Below, one piece after another: positions 42,000 through 51,105 of a DNA stretch of 64,000 nt. The stretch is taken from NCBI RefSeq assembly GCF_023703325.1, contig NZ_JAMQGM010000001.1, positions 111,710 to 175,709 of the forward strand. The letters are read 5' to 3'. The stretch's first letter is position 1; each line of letters begins with the position of its first letter. This DNA comes from Streptomyces meridianus. Its GTDB lineage: Bacteria > Actinomycetota > Actinomycetes > Streptomycetales > Streptomycetaceae. Made by a program: the position numbers and the translations under genes. A model generated the notes under the pieces. The model ran no database searches. It was given only the letters and a program-made list of their open reading frames with translations, and had not been told where the DNA came from.

Positions 42000-43380
42000 T
42001 CTCGGCGGCCCCGCTGGTGTAGAGGGCATGCGCCGCGCGCAGCACCGTACGGTCCGCGTGGCGCGCCCCCACCAGCTGAACCCCGACCGGCAGCCCGTCA
42101 CCGGTGAGCCCGCAGGGCACGCTGGCGGCGGGCTGCTGGGTGAGGTTGAACGGGTAGGTGAACGGCGTCCAGCCCGTCCAGCGGGTGTGGCCGGAACCCT
42201 TCGGCACCTCGACGCCCGCCTCGAAGGCCGTGATCGGCATGGTGGGCGTGACCAGCAGGTCGTACGTCTCGTGGAAGATCCCCATGGCCCTGCCGAGCGC
42301 CATCCGCACGTCCACCGCCGCCAGGTAGTCCAGCGCGCTGCAGCGCGCGCCCTCCTCGCAGATCTCCCGCAGGCCCGGGTCGAGCATCTCCCGCTGCTTG
42401 CCGTCCAGGTGCTGGGTGACGCGGGCCGAGCCGCTGAACCACAGCACGTGGAACGCCTCGACGGGGTCCGCGAACCCGGGGTCGGCCTCCTCGACCCGCG
42501 CGCCGAGGTCGGCGAGCCGGTCCACCGCCCGCCGGACGGCCCCGGCGACCTCCGGATCGACCGGGACCCGGCCGCCGAAGTCGGGGGAGTAGGCGATGCG
42601 CAGCCCGGCCACCCCGCTGTCGAGGCCGTTGCGGAACCCCTCGTCGACCGGGCCGAGCTGGGACCAGTCGCGGGCATCCGCGCCGCTGATCACGTCCATC
42701 ATCAGCGCCGCGTCCCGGGCGTCCCGTGTCATCGGGCCGACGTGCGCGAGGGTGCCGAAAGCGCTCGCGGGGTAGAGCGGAACCCGCCCGTAGGTGGGCT
42801 TGAGTGCGAAGATGCCGCAGAACGACGCCGGGATGCGCACCGAGCCGCCGCCGTCCGTCCCCAGGCTCAGCGGGCCCGCACCCAGGGCGACCGCCGCCGA
42901 ACTGCCGCCGCTGGAACCGCCGGCCGTCAGCCGCGGGTCGTACGGGTTGCCCGTCACCCCGTGCCGCGGGCTGTCGGTGACGCCCTTCCAGCCGAACTCC
43001 GGTGTCGTCGTCTTGCCCAGGAAGACGGCCCCGTGCTCGCGCAGCCGGGCCACCGACGGCGCGTCCTCGTCCCACGGCCCGTCGTCGGGGACCGTCCACG
43101 AGCCGCGGTAGGTGGGGCCACCGCGCTGCAGCAGGATGTCCTTGACCGTGACGGGCACACCGTCGAGCAGCCCCTGCGGCTCGCCCCGCTGCCACCGGGC
43201 CTCCGACTGCTCGGCCTGAGCGATCGCCGCCTCGGAATCCACCCGGACGAAGGCGTTGATGCCCGGATCCATCCGGGCGGCGCGGTCCAGCGCGGCGCGG
43301 GTCGCCTCGACCGGGGAGATGTCCCCGGAGGCGTAACCCGCCAGCAGCCGGTGCGCCGTGAGATCGCTCAGGTCCGTCAT
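41977..43380 (-). CDS. Amidase (amidase signature family)
   Basis: A 467-residue amidase. The Ser-cisSer-Lys catalytic system is visible: lysine in GVPVTVKDIL, the GGSSGGSSAAVALGAG signature with the cis-serine, and the nucleophile Ser in TDGGGSVRIPA. It hydrolyses an amide bond of a small substrate in the cytosol, perhaps the compound imported by the adjacent transporter. The ATG at 43380 has GGAGG nine bases upstream; the nine-codon extension to 43407 is unlikely. It precedes nothing on its own strand except the end of the cluster. Confidence 0.94.
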   Translation of the reverse strand: MTDLSDLTAHRLLAGYASGDISPVEATRAALDRAARMDPGINAFVRVDSEAAIAQAEQSEARWQRGEPQGLLDGVPVTVKDILLQRGGPTYRGSWTVPDDGPWDEDAPSVARLREHGAVFLGKTTTPEFGWKGVTDSPRHGVTGNPYDPRLTAGGSSGGSSAAVALGAGPLSLGTDGGGSVRIPASFCGIFALKPTYGRVPLYPASAFGTLAHVGPMTRDARDAALMMDVISGADARDWSQLGPVDEGFRNGLDSGVAGLRIAYSPDFGGRVPVDPEVAGAVRRAVDRLADLGARVEEADPGFADPVEAFHVLWFSGSARVTQHLDGKQREMLDPGLREICEEGARCSALDYLAAVDVRMALGRAMGIFHETYDLLVTPTMPITAFEAGVEVPKGSGHTRWTGWTPFTYPFNLTQQPAASVPCGLTGDGLPVGVQLVGARHADRTVLRAAHALYTSGAAEITPPGGS

Positions 43381-43492
43381 CCAGTCCTCCGAAAGCTCAG
43401 GTTGCAAGGGGCGGAGACCCGGGCGGACCCGGGGCGACGAGGCGGGGAGTGCGGTGCCGGCGGGCGCCGGGCAACACCGGTGCCGGGGTGGA

Positions 43493-44467
43493 TCAGCCGA
43501 CGGGCACGTACCCGAGGCGCTTGTCGACGAGGTTGAGCAGCGGCTCCCCGGCCGCCCAGCGCTCGAAGTTGTCCATGAACTGCTCGGCGAGCGCGTCGCG
43601 CCAGCCGATGGTGTCGCCGCTCATGTGCGGGGAGACGAGCAGGTTGGGGACGTCCCACACCGGGCTCTCCTCGGGCAGCGGCTCCTCCTCGAAGACGTCG
43701 AGGGCCGCGCCGGCGATGGCCCGGTCGATGAGGGCGTCGGTGAGGTCCTTCTGCACCACGAGCTGCCCGCGCCCGACGTTGATGAAGTACGCGTCCGGCT
43801 TCATCCGGCCGAACGCCCGGGCATCGAACATGCCGCGGGTGGCGTCGGTCAGCGGCGCGACGCAGACCACCCAGTCGGCGACACCGAGCAGGCCGTCGGG
43901 CTCCCACAGGGCCGAGCTGCCGTGCACCCGGCCGAACTCGGGATCCCCCTCGCGAGTCGTACGGCCGACCAGGTCGACCTTCACCCCGAGCGCGGCCAGG
44001 GTGCGGGCGACCGCCCGGCCGATCGGGCCGGAGCCGACGACCACCGCGCGCGTCCCGGCGACGCGGCGGGTCTCGCGGTGCTGCCAGCGGCGCTGCCTCT
44101 GGAGCTCCCAACTGCCGGGGAAGTCCTTGGCCAAGGAGATCACCAACCCGGCGACGTACTCGGCGATCGGCTGGTCGAAAACCCCCCGGGCGTTGGTCAC
44201 CACGGTGTCGGAGGCGATGAGCTCCGGGCACATCAGCCGGTCGACGCCGGCGCTCGCGGTGTGCACCCAGCGGGGCCGCGGGCCGGAGCCCGGCCAGGCG
44301 TTGCGGACGGCGTCCGAGAGGAAGTCCCAGACGAGCAGTGCGTCTGCCGTGGGGAGCAGATCGGGCAGGGTCTCCTCGTCGGCGAACACCAGGTTCGCCT
44401 TGCCGGAGATCCGGTCGAGGCGAGGTGCGGGGTCGGTTCCGAAGACGAGAAGGGTGTTCTTCGACAT
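43493..44467 (-). CDS. D-2-hydroxyacid dehydrogenase
   Basis: A 324-residue NAD-dependent dehydrogenase of the D-isomer family. The nucleotide-binding motif VVVGSGPIGRAVARTLAALG, the catalytic Arg region NVGRGQLVVQ, Glu in DVFEEEPLP, and His in VSPHMSG are all present. It interconverts a 2-hydroxyacid and a 2-ketoacid. Together with the amidase and racemase-like proteins it suggests degradation of an amide or hydroxyacid. The ATG at 44467 (MSKNTLLVFG) is the chosen start; the extension to 44515 has an unusual sequence and no clear ribosome site. Confidence 0.93.
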   Translation of the reverse strand: MSKNTLLVFGTDPAPRLDRISGKANLVFADEETLPDLLPTADALLVWDFLSDAVRNAWPGSGPRPRWVHTASAGVDRLMCPELIASDTVVTNARGVFDQPIAEYVAGLVISLAKDFPGSWELQRQRRWQHRETRRVAGTRAVVVGSGPIGRAVARTLAALGVKVDLVGRTTREGDPEFGRVHGSSALWEPDGLLGVADWVVCVAPLTDATRGMFDARAFGRMKPDAYFINVGRGQLVVQKDLTDALIDRAIAGAALDVFEEEPLPEESPVWDVPNLLVSPHMSGDTIGWRDALAEQFMDNFERWAAGEPLLNLVDKRLGYVPVG

Positions 44468-44710
44468 GGGCGGGAAACCGTTCCGAAACGTAGGTTCGCT
44501 TGGCTCTCGGTGCACCAGAAAAAATTCGCCTCAAGGTGTGATTGACCACGCTAGGCAGGTGAAACTACCGTCGTCAACACGGGCCCGCTCTGGGCCCGCC
44601 AACGGACTTCTTCAAAGGTTCTGTCCCGGCGTCCCGGTGTTCACCGGATCTTCCCTCCTTGCGGCTGCCCTCGGCCAGCCGACCCCTCTTATTCCTCATA
44701 GGGGCAACCC

Positions 44711-45637
44711 ATGGACGTCTCCTTCCTGGGAGGCCCACGGCCGCAGCGCGGCGTGGGCGTCGTAGCACCATTCGACTTCGCGCTCGACCGTGAACTGTGG
44801 CGGTGGGTACCGGACGAGGTGTCACTCCACCTGACCCGAACACCGTTCGTGCCGGTCGAGGTGAGCCTCGACCTGGCCCGGATGGTCAGTGAGCACGAGA
44901 CCCTGCGCGAGGCGGTCCAAGCGCTCTCCGCAGTGTCGCCCGGCGTCACGGCGTACGCCTGCACCTCCGGCAGCTTCGTCGGCGGTATCGCCGGCGAGCG
45001 CGCGATGTGCGAAGCGATGGCACAGTCCGGTGAGACGCCGAGCCTGACCACGTCGGGGGCGCTGCTCGCCGCGCTCGAGGAGCTCGGTGCACGGCGCATC
45101 GCGCTCGTCACGCCGTACACGCTGTCGGTCACCTCCGCCCTCGAGGACTACCTCGCCGAAGGCGGCGTCACCGTCACCGGGCGCGCCTATCTCGGGCTGA
45201 CCCGGCACATCTGGAAGGTGCCGTACCGCGACGTCGTCGACATGGCCCGGCAGGCCGTGGTGGGCGCGGCGGACGCGCTGTTCATCAGCTGCACCAACCT
45301 GCCGACCTACGACGTCATCCCCCAGCTCGAGGCGGAGCTGAGGATGCCGGTGCTGTCGGCCAACCAGGTCACCATGTGGGCCGCGCTCCGGGAGATCGGC
45401 ATTCAGGCCGTCGGCCCGTACCAGGCCCTGCTCGACCCGGTTGCCCGTCGGGGCCCGGCCGCGATGAAGCAGGACCCCGGACTGGGGCCGGCGCCGTCGC
45501 TGCAGGCGTACGGCGACCTGCGCGGTGAGCCGGAGGCCGCCTATGCGGGGCCGCCCGCACCGCCCGAGATCGAGGCGGCGGAGGCGGGGGACCTGCCCGC
45601 GTTTCCCGAGGAGCCGGGCGGACCGGGCCTCGTCTGA
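44711..45637 (+). CDS. EutA / maleate cis-trans isomerase-like protein, first copy
   Basis: A 308-residue protein of the Asp/Glu racemase superfamily, close to maleate isomerase and EutA. The two active-site cysteines are in TAYACTSGSF and FISCTNLP. The last 70 residues (Pro/Glu-rich) are an extra tail beyond the usual length of about 240. The family catalyses isomerisation of dicarboxylates, or an unknown step in ectoine breakdown. The ATG at 44711 is preceded by a purine-poor site (AGGGGC). It reads away from the hydroxyacid dehydrogenase and 90 bases before a second copy. Confidence 0.85.
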   Translation: MDVSFLGGPRPQRGVGVVAPFDFALDRELWRWVPDEVSLHLTRTPFVPVEVSLDLARMVSEHETLREAVQALSAVSPGVTAYACTSGSFVGGIAGERAMCEAMAQSGETPSLTTSGALLAALEELGARRIALVTPYTLSVTSALEDYLAEGGVTVTGRAYLGLTRHIWKVPYRDVVDMARQAVVGAADALFISCTNLPTYDVIPQLEAELRMPVLSANQVTMWAALREIGIQAVGPYQALLDPVARRGPAAMKQDPGLGPAPSLQAYGDLRGEPEAAYAGPPAPPEIEAAEAGDLPAFPEEPGGPGLV

Positions 45638-45640
45638 TCC

Positions 45641-45664
45641 TCCGGCCGCCGCCCGGCGGCCGGA
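45641..45664 (+). terminator. GC-rich hairpin after first EutA-like gene
   Basis: An 11-bp stem (TCCGGCCGCCG pairing with CGGCGGCCGGA) directly follows the stop codon at 45637. No U-tract. It lies between two same-strand genes, so it could end transcription partially or protect the upstream mRNA. Confidence 0.5.
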
Positions 45665-45726
45665 CCGGAAGTCACATCACAGGACACACAAGGCCGTTGG
45701 GAGACGGTCGGGAAAGCGAGGTGGAC

Positions 45727-46470
45727 ATGGCAGAGGCGATGGCGAGGACGGCGGTCGGGTTCCTGTACCCGGGATACTCCGCCGAGGACGACTACCCCCG
45801 GCTCGAGAAGATGCTGGAGACGGACGTCCGGCTGCCGCTGGTGCACACCGACATCGGGGAGGACGCCCACCGCGCGGACGCGCTCCTGGAGATGGGGTCC
45901 GCGGCCCGGCTGGCCGCCAAGGTCGCCGAGGTGAAGCAGCAGGGTGCGCAGGCGGTCGTCTGGGCCTGCACCAGTGCCAGCTTCGTCTTCGGCTGGGACG
46001 GAGCCCGGGAGCAGGTCCGCGAGCTGGGCAGCACGGCCGGGATCCCCGCGTCGAGCACGTCGTTCGCCTTCGCCCATGCCGTCCAGGCCCTCCGGGCCGA
46101 CCGCGTCGCCATCGCGGCGACCTACCCCGAGGACGTCGCCGAGCTCTTCCGCGGCTTCCTCAAGGCCGCCGGCGCCGATGTCGTGGCGATGCGCGGCAGC
46201 GGCATCATCACCGCGGCAGAGGTCGGAACCTGGGGCCGCGAGGAGGTCCTGGAGCTGGCCCGCGCGGGTGACCACCCCGACGCCCAGGCCGTCCTGCTCC
46301 CCGACACCGCGCTCCACACGGCCGCCCACATCGAGGAACTCGAGGCCGAGCTGGGCAAGCCGGTGCTCACCGCCAACCAGGTCACGGCCTGGGAGGGCCT
46401 GCGGCTGCTCGAGCGCTCCGTGCGGTGCCCCCGCCTCGGCACCCTCTTCACCGGCGGGACCGTCCGGTAA
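45727..46470 (+). CDS. EutA / maleate cis-trans isomerase-like protein, second copy
   Basis: A 247-residue member of the same superfamily as the upstream gene and of standard length. The first catalytic cysteine is in VVWACTSASFVFG. The position of the second reads LLPDTALHTAAHIEEL, so the second cysteine appears replaced by Asp-Thr; this may change or abolish isomerase chemistry. The ATG at 45727 has GAGGTGG upstream; the frame extension to 45697 is less likely. It may form a heteromer with the first copy. Confidence 0.85.
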   Translation: MAEAMARTAVGFLYPGYSAEDDYPRLEKMLETDVRLPLVHTDIGEDAHRADALLEMGSAARLAAKVAEVKQQGAQAVVWACTSASFVFGWDGAREQVRELGSTAGIPASSTSFAFAHAVQALRADRVAIAATYPEDVAELFRGFLKAAGADVVAMRGSGIITAAEVGTWGREEVLELARAGDHPDAQAVLLPDTALHTAAHIEELEAELGKPVLTANQVTAWEGLRLLERSVRCPRLGTLFTGGTVR

Positions 46471-46513
46471 CCCGACCGGGAGCGGTCACCGGCGTCCGGC
46501 CGCGGACCAGCCG

Positions 46514-48352
46514 TCAGGCGCCGGTGAGCAGCGCCGGGATCCGCTCGGGCGGCACCGGCCGGGAGTAGAACCAGCCCTGGCCGGTGTCGCAGCCGATCCG
46601 CCGCAGCCGGGTGGCCTGCTCCGCGCTCTCCACGCACTCGGCGGTGACGGTCAGGCCCAGCCGGTGGGCGAGTTCGACCAGAGCCTCGACGATCATCTCG
46701 TCGGCCGGGTTGGGATGTTCCGCGGAGCTGAATCCGCGGACGAACGACCCGTCGAGCTTCAGCACCGAGACGGGCAGTCGGCTGAGGTAGGCGAGGTTCG
46801 AGTACCCGGTACCGAAGTCGTCGATGGCGATGCCGACGCCCATCTCGCTCAGTGACTGCAGGGCCTGCAGCGGCCGGCCGGCGGAACCCATGACGGCCGA
46901 CTCGGTCAGCTCGAGCTGGAGCAGCTCGGGCGGCAGCCCGGTGCGCTCCAGGATCGCGGCGACGTCGGCCACCAGATCGGAGTCCCAGACCTGGCGCACG
47001 GCCACGTTCACGCTCACCGTGATCGGGGCGTCGGGGCGGTCGAGCTGCCAGCGCCGGGCCTGGCGGCACGCGGTCTCCAGCACCCACCGGCCGAGCTGGA
47101 CGATCGCCCCGTTCTCCTCGGCCAGGCCGATGAACCGGTTGGGCCCCAGTACTCCGAACTCCGGGTGCTGCCACCGCACCAGGGCCTCGACGCCGCTCAC
47201 CGTGCCGTCGTCCAGTCCGACGAGCGGCTGGTACTCGAGCAGGAACTCCCCGCGGTCGATCGCCGGGCGCAGCGTGCTCGACAGCGCCTGCCGGGTCACC
47301 CGGTGCGCGTTGCGCTCGGGGTCGAACAGCGCCCACCGGCCCTTGCCGTCGGCCTTCGCCCAGTACAGGGTCGTGTCGGCGGCCTGCATCAGCGCCATCG
47401 TGCTCGTTCCGGCGGCCGGGCGCTCGACCACTCCGATGCTGGCCGATACCGAGAGCCGCTGGCCGCCCAGATCGAAGGGCTGCTGAAGGACCGCCAGCAC
47501 CGACGCGGCCAGCTCGCAGAGCTGTTCCGTCCCCTCGGAGTCCTCGACCAGCAGCGCGAACTCGTCGCCGCCGAGCCGCGCCACGAGTGGCGGCGCGTCG
47601 GGGTACCCGGCCACCCGCTCCGCACAGTGGGTCAGCCGCTGGGCGACGGCGGCCAGCAGCCGGTCGCCGATCCGGTGCCCCAAGGTGTCGTTGACCGCTT
47701 TGAAGCCGTCGAGATCGAGGTAGCACAGGCCGACCCGCCGGCGGTCCTGTCGGGGACCGGCCGATGCGGGGGCACGGCCCGAGGCGGTGTCGAGGGCGGC
47801 GGCAAGACGCTCGAAGAAGAGCGTGCGGTTGGGCAGCCGGGTCACCGGGTCGTGCATCTGGAGGTGTCTCAGTCGGGACTGCAGGTTGCGGCGTTCGCTG
47901 ATGTCGGTCACCGACAGGAGCAGCCGGCGGTCGCCGGGGACGGGGACGGGCGCGACGGTGATCTCCGTCCACACCGAGTGTCCGTCGGGGTGGCAGAGCC
48001 GGCGGGTGCAGCGCAGCGGAACGTCCCGGCCCTTGAGCACTTCGCCGAAGGCGTCCCGGGTGTGGCAGTCGTGGCCCAGGCCGACGAGCTCCGAGGCCGG
48101 CTCGCAGATGAGCTTCTCCGGTTCGGTGCCGAGCAGGGAGCCGAGTGCGCGGTTGGCGGTGACGACGAGCCCGCGGCGGTCGATGACGGCCATGGCGAGC
48201 CGGGAAGCGTTGAAGGCCGCGTGGGTGTCACGGAGATCGGCACCGGGCGAGTCGGACGGCGACGGCGCCGGGTGGCCGGTCGCACCGTCACTCTCGGTGA
48301 TCAGCTCCAGGGTGGAGCCGACGCTTCCCGGTCCGTCGGGGTGTGCGCTCAC
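46514..48352 (-). CDS. PAS-GGDEF-EAL c-di-GMP turnover protein
   Basis: A 612-residue cytosolic protein. The PAS domain spans about 45-155. The GGDEF domain has an intact LGGDEF (260-265), and a typical RxxD inhibitory site is not seen just before it. The EAL domain keeps the EALVRWQHP (389-397), NVAVRQV, LELTESAV, DDFGTGYS and ECVES-type catalytic motifs. Both synthesis and hydrolysis of c-di-GMP are plausible. In Streptomyces c-di-GMP controls development through BldD, and proteins of this layout (CdgA-type) are BldD targets. Whether this is the CdgA orthologue cannot be proved here. Convergent with the EutA-like gene. Confidence 0.94.
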   Translation of the reverse strand: MSAHPDGPGSVGSTLELITESDGATGHPAPSPSDSPGADLRDTHAAFNASRLAMAVIDRRGLVVTANRALGSLLGTEPEKLICEPASELVGLGHDCHTRDAFGEVLKGRDVPLRCTRRLCHPDGHSVWTEITVAPVPVPGDRRLLLSVTDISERRNLQSRLRHLQMHDPVTRLPNRTLFFERLAAALDTASGRAPASAGPRQDRRRVGLCYLDLDGFKAVNDTLGHRIGDRLLAAVAQRLTHCAERVAGYPDAPPLVARLGGDEFALLVEDSEGTEQLCELAASVLAVLQQPFDLGGQRLSVSASIGVVERPAAGTSTMALMQAADTTLYWAKADGKGRWALFDPERNAHRVTRQALSSTLRPAIDRGEFLLEYQPLVGLDDGTVSGVEALVRWQHPEFGVLGPNRFIGLAEENGAIVQLGRWVLETACRQARRWQLDRPDAPITVSVNVAVRQVWDSDLVADVAAILERTGLPPELLQLELTESAVMGSAGRPLQALQSLSEMGVGIAIDDFGTGYSNLAYLSRLPVSVLKLDGSFVRGFSSAEHPNPADEMIVEALVELAHRLGLTVTAECVESAEQATRLRRIGCDTGQGWFYSRPVPPERIPALLTGA

Positions 48353-48698
48353 CGCTCGCTCCTGCAGGGCACTCGTTCTGATCCGTGGGGCGGAATGGCT
48401 GCGACGGTAGGGCCGCCGTGGGGAATCCGTGCTGGAAATGTGCCGATCATAGAGGTTCGTGCGAGGCCCGATCCAGTAAGCCGACGCTGACCCATGGCCT
48501 CGGGTGAGCGCCTCGATCTCTTTCCTTGCAGATTTGGGCCGCCTTGCATGAAGGTCGATCAGTTTCGATCGGCTGCGGCGTGTCGGTTACCGACTGTGCA
48601 GGATCTTCGTCACCCGAGTGGGTCACCGGAACAGGACACACTCCAATAAACCCGCACAAGGTTGTTGCGATGTTCCGATTCCGCCCCGGGAGGTCGCC
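48353..48698. promoter_or_regulatory. Divergent control region of the c-di-GMP gene and M6 protease gene
   Basis: About 346 bases, more AT-rich than the neighbours, with no gene. A near match to the BldD operator pattern (TNAC, five bases, GTNA) is TTAC-CGACT-GTGC at 48587-48599, with one mismatch. It lies about 235 bases before the c-di-GMP gene and 100 before the protease gene. BldD control of c-di-GMP genes is established in Streptomyces; this particular site is only a candidate. The GGGAGG ribosome site of the protease is at 48687-48693. Confidence 0.3.
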
Positions 48699-49940
48699 GT
48701 GCCGCGTCCCCAACGGCCCGAGGAGCCGGCGCTTCCGCGGCTCCGCAGGCCCGCGGCCGTGCTGACGGCCCTCACGGCGGTCATCGCCACGTCCCTCGTC
48801 ACCGGCCCGGCGTCCGCCCTGCCCGCCGGAGGGCCCTGCGCCCTGACGCGCACCTCCGCCCACCACTCCGAGGGCCTCGACACCTGGAACGGCTCCTACC
48901 CCCGGCCGGTGCGCTCCCTCGACGCCGCGATGCTCTTCCTCTCGTTCCCCGATTCCCAGCCCATGGCGGACCCGGGCGAACTGGCCGCCGATCATTTCCC
49001 CGTCACCTCGCGCTTCTTCACCCGCGCCTCCTACGGGAAGTTCACCCTCCGGGCGCATCCGGTGCGCCGCTGGGTCGGGATGCCCTCCCCTTCGACGTCC
49101 TACGGCATACGGCGCGACTGGGGCGCGGACGAGCGCGCCCGGTACCTCCGCGACGCCGTGGCCGCCGCAGACCGCTGGATCGACTTCGGCAAGTACGACG
49201 TCGTCTACCTCGTCGCCGACCCCGACGCGCCCGGCGTCGACTCCGATGCCACCAAGGTCGTCAACTTCAACGAACCGCTGCGCGTCGACGGGACCGCCAT
49301 CCGTCGGCTCGTCACCGTCTTCGAGCAGCACCCGCCCGACCACAACGTCCTGGCCCACGAGACCGGCCACGTCTTCGACCTCCCCGACCTCTACCACCGT
49401 CCGACGGACGGCAAGGGCGACTGGGACACCTACGTCGGCGACTGGGACCTCATGGGCAGCCAGTTCGGGCTGGCCCCGGAGCCGTTCGGCTGGCACAAGT
49501 GGAAGCTGGGCTGGCTCGGTCAGCGGCAGGTCCGCTGCGTCCGCGAGCGGGGGGCGAGCGTTCACCGGCTGGACGCCCTCGCCGCGCCGGTGCTGCCCGG
49601 CACCACCGGCGGGACCCGGCTGCTCGTCGTCCGCACCGGGCTGACCGGGGCGCTCGCCGTCGAGGCCCGCGGAGCCTACGGGAACGACGCCTCCGTCTGC
49701 ACCAAGGGCGTTCTCGTCTACCGGGTGAACAGCGACGTCGCCTCCGGAGGCGGCCCCATCCAGGTCCTCGACGGGCACCCCCGCACCGAGGCATGCTGGG
49801 ACGAGTCGGTGTACCCGCCGCTCGCCGACGCACCGCTCGGCGTGGGGGAGAAGCTGACCGATCCCGACACCGGGGTGGGGGTCGAGGTGGTGGGGACGGA
49901 CGCCAGCGGACACTGGACGGTCCGGGTCACCCGGCCGTGA
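48699..49940 (+). CDS. Secreted M6-like metalloprotease
   Basis: A 413-residue secreted protein. After a basic N-terminus a hydrophobic signal (AAVLTALTAVIATSLVTGPA) leads to cleavage near ASA. The zinc motif is VLAHETGHVFDLPDLYH (HExGH variant of HExxH), and the catalytic domain resembles the M6/immune-inhibitor-A family. GDWDLMGSQFGL after the zinc site is typical. The family cleaves extracellular proteins. A GTG at 48699 has a strong GGGAGG site, whereas the frame upstream to 48618 has none. It precedes the tRNA-Lys gene on the other strand. Confidence 0.9.
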   Translation: MPRPQRPEEPALPRLRRPAAVLTALTAVIATSLVTGPASALPAGGPCALTRTSAHHSEGLDTWNGSYPRPVRSLDAAMLFLSFPDSQPMADPGELAADHFPVTSRFFTRASYGKFTLRAHPVRRWVGMPSPSTSYGIRRDWGADERARYLRDAVAAADRWIDFGKYDVVYLVADPDAPGVDSDATKVVNFNEPLRVDGTAIRRLVTVFEQHPPDHNVLAHETGHVFDLPDLYHRPTDGKGDWDTYVGDWDLMGSQFGLAPEPFGWHKWKLGWLGQRQVRCVRERGASVHRLDALAAPVLPGTTGGTRLLVVRTGLTGALAVEARGAYGNDASVCTKGVLVYRVNSDVASGGGPIQVLDGHPRTEACWDESVYPPLADAPLGVGEKLTDPDTGVGVEVVGTDASGHWTVRVTRP

Positions 49941-50010
49941 ACCGCCCCGGCCGGGCGCCGCCACCCCGGCCCCGGCGAGGGCCTGGCCGCAGGAGTTCCG
50001 GACATGACGA

Positions 50011-50039
50011 AGGGCTTCCCTGCTGTGCAGAGAAGCCCT
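50011..50039 (-). terminator. Hairpin after third tRNA-Lys gene
   Basis: AGGGCTTC and GAAGCCCT form an eight-bp outer stem, with an inner CTGC/GCAG hairpin. It lies 21 bases past the tRNA 3' end on the minus strand. The T-tract is weak. Confidence 0.6.
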
Positions 50040-50060
50040 GGTCAACGGTTTCACCGTGAG

Positions 50061-50134
50061 TACGCCGTCAGGGACTCGAACCCCGGACCCGCTGATTAAG
50101 AGTCAGCTGCTCTAACCAACTGAGCTAACGGCGC
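50061..50134 (-). tRNA. tRNA-Lys (CTT), copy 3
   Basis: Same cloverleaf and CTT anticodon as the other two copies. The acceptor 3' strand is ACGGCGT, as in copy 1, so the first pair is G1-U72. It lies 13 kb away from copies 1 and 2, between the M6 protease and the primase-like gene. Confidence 0.96.
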
Positions 50135-50194
50135 TTGACGTGGAAGACAGTAGCATCCGCGTCCGGGGGAGCAAAAATCACTGTCGGCGGGCCC

Positions 50195-50917
50195 TCAGCC
50201 GCACGCCGGCTGCCGCGCCCGCCGCGACCCGGGAGCCCGCGTCGCCGCGGATGTCCGGGCCGCCCGCCGGCAGGCCCACAACAGCTCGTCCGCCCCGGGC
50301 AGCCAGGGGTGGCGGGTGTCGGGAGCCACCACCCAGCGCGAGGCCGGCGCCGGCTCGGGGTGGATCCGGCCCCCGGGCGGCGACGGCGCGGGCCCCATGG
50401 GGCGATCCGAGGCCCCGTCCCGGGCGGACGGCCGCGTGGCGGGGACGGTGACCGCGTCCCCGGCGCCGTGGCACAGAACCGGCGGGACCCCCGTCGGGCC
50501 CCGACCCGCACCCGGCCGCGTCGGCGGATCCCCCAGCCACTCCAGGAGCGACGGCAGCCGCTGTGCCGTGCCCGGCGCCGCGAACAGCAGCATCCGCCCG
50601 CGGTGCAGTGCCACCGGGCCGGACCCGGGGCCCTCGGCCCAGAGGCGGTCCAGCATCCGGCGGCCGAACACGGCCGGCACGTTCACCACGTCGAACACCC
50701 TGCCGCAGGGCAGAACCGCCGGCTCGCCGGGATGCGCGGACCACAGGACCGCCGTGCTCTGCGGACAACTGCTCGCGGAGGCAAGCCATGCCGCTCCGGC
50801 CCGCGTGACCAGCGTGGCGGTGTTCCCGGCCCCGCCGTCGAGGACGCTCAGGACGTCGAACCGGTCGAACCGGGCGTGCCGTTCGAGAAATCCGGGATTG
50901 CGTTGCCGATCGCTCAT
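50195..50917 (-). CDS. Bifunctional DNA primase/polymerase N-terminal-like protein
   Basis: A 240-residue protein similar to the Streptomyces proteins annotated as bifunctional primase/polymerase N-terminal domain. Typical features are AAWLASASSCPQSTAVLWSA, VFDVVNVPAVFGRRMLDRLW and GRMLLFAAPGTAQRLPSLLE. The C-terminal third is Pro/Gly/Arg-rich and variable, and classical polymerase acidic residues are not evident. It may be a regulatory relative rather than an active enzyme. The ATG at 50917 is the start; the tRNA-Lys gene lies beyond its 3' end. Confidence 0.72.
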   Translation of the reverse strand: MSDRQRNPGFLERHARFDRFDVLSVLDGGAGNTATLVTRAGAAWLASASSCPQSTAVLWSAHPGEPAVLPCGRVFDVVNVPAVFGRRMLDRLWAEGPGSGPVALHRGRMLLFAAPGTAQRLPSLLEWLGDPPTRPGAGRGPTGVPPVLCHGAGDAVTVPATRPSARDGASDRPMGPAPSPPGGRIHPEPAPASRWVVAPDTRHPWLPGADELLWACRRAARTSAATRAPGSRRARQPACG

Positions 50918-51105
50918 GACACGACATGTACCGGGCGAGAGGTGCCGAGTGCCGGGTATTGGCGGAAACCGGGACAGCGGCGGTCATGAGGAGTATCTTC
51001 CGCGCGAATATGCCAAGCACGCATGATCGAGTACCGGCGCGCACGGCATGTACCGGAGCCCTACCCGGGCACAACCGCCCCGGTCGGCGCCGATCCGGGC
51101 GGGCG

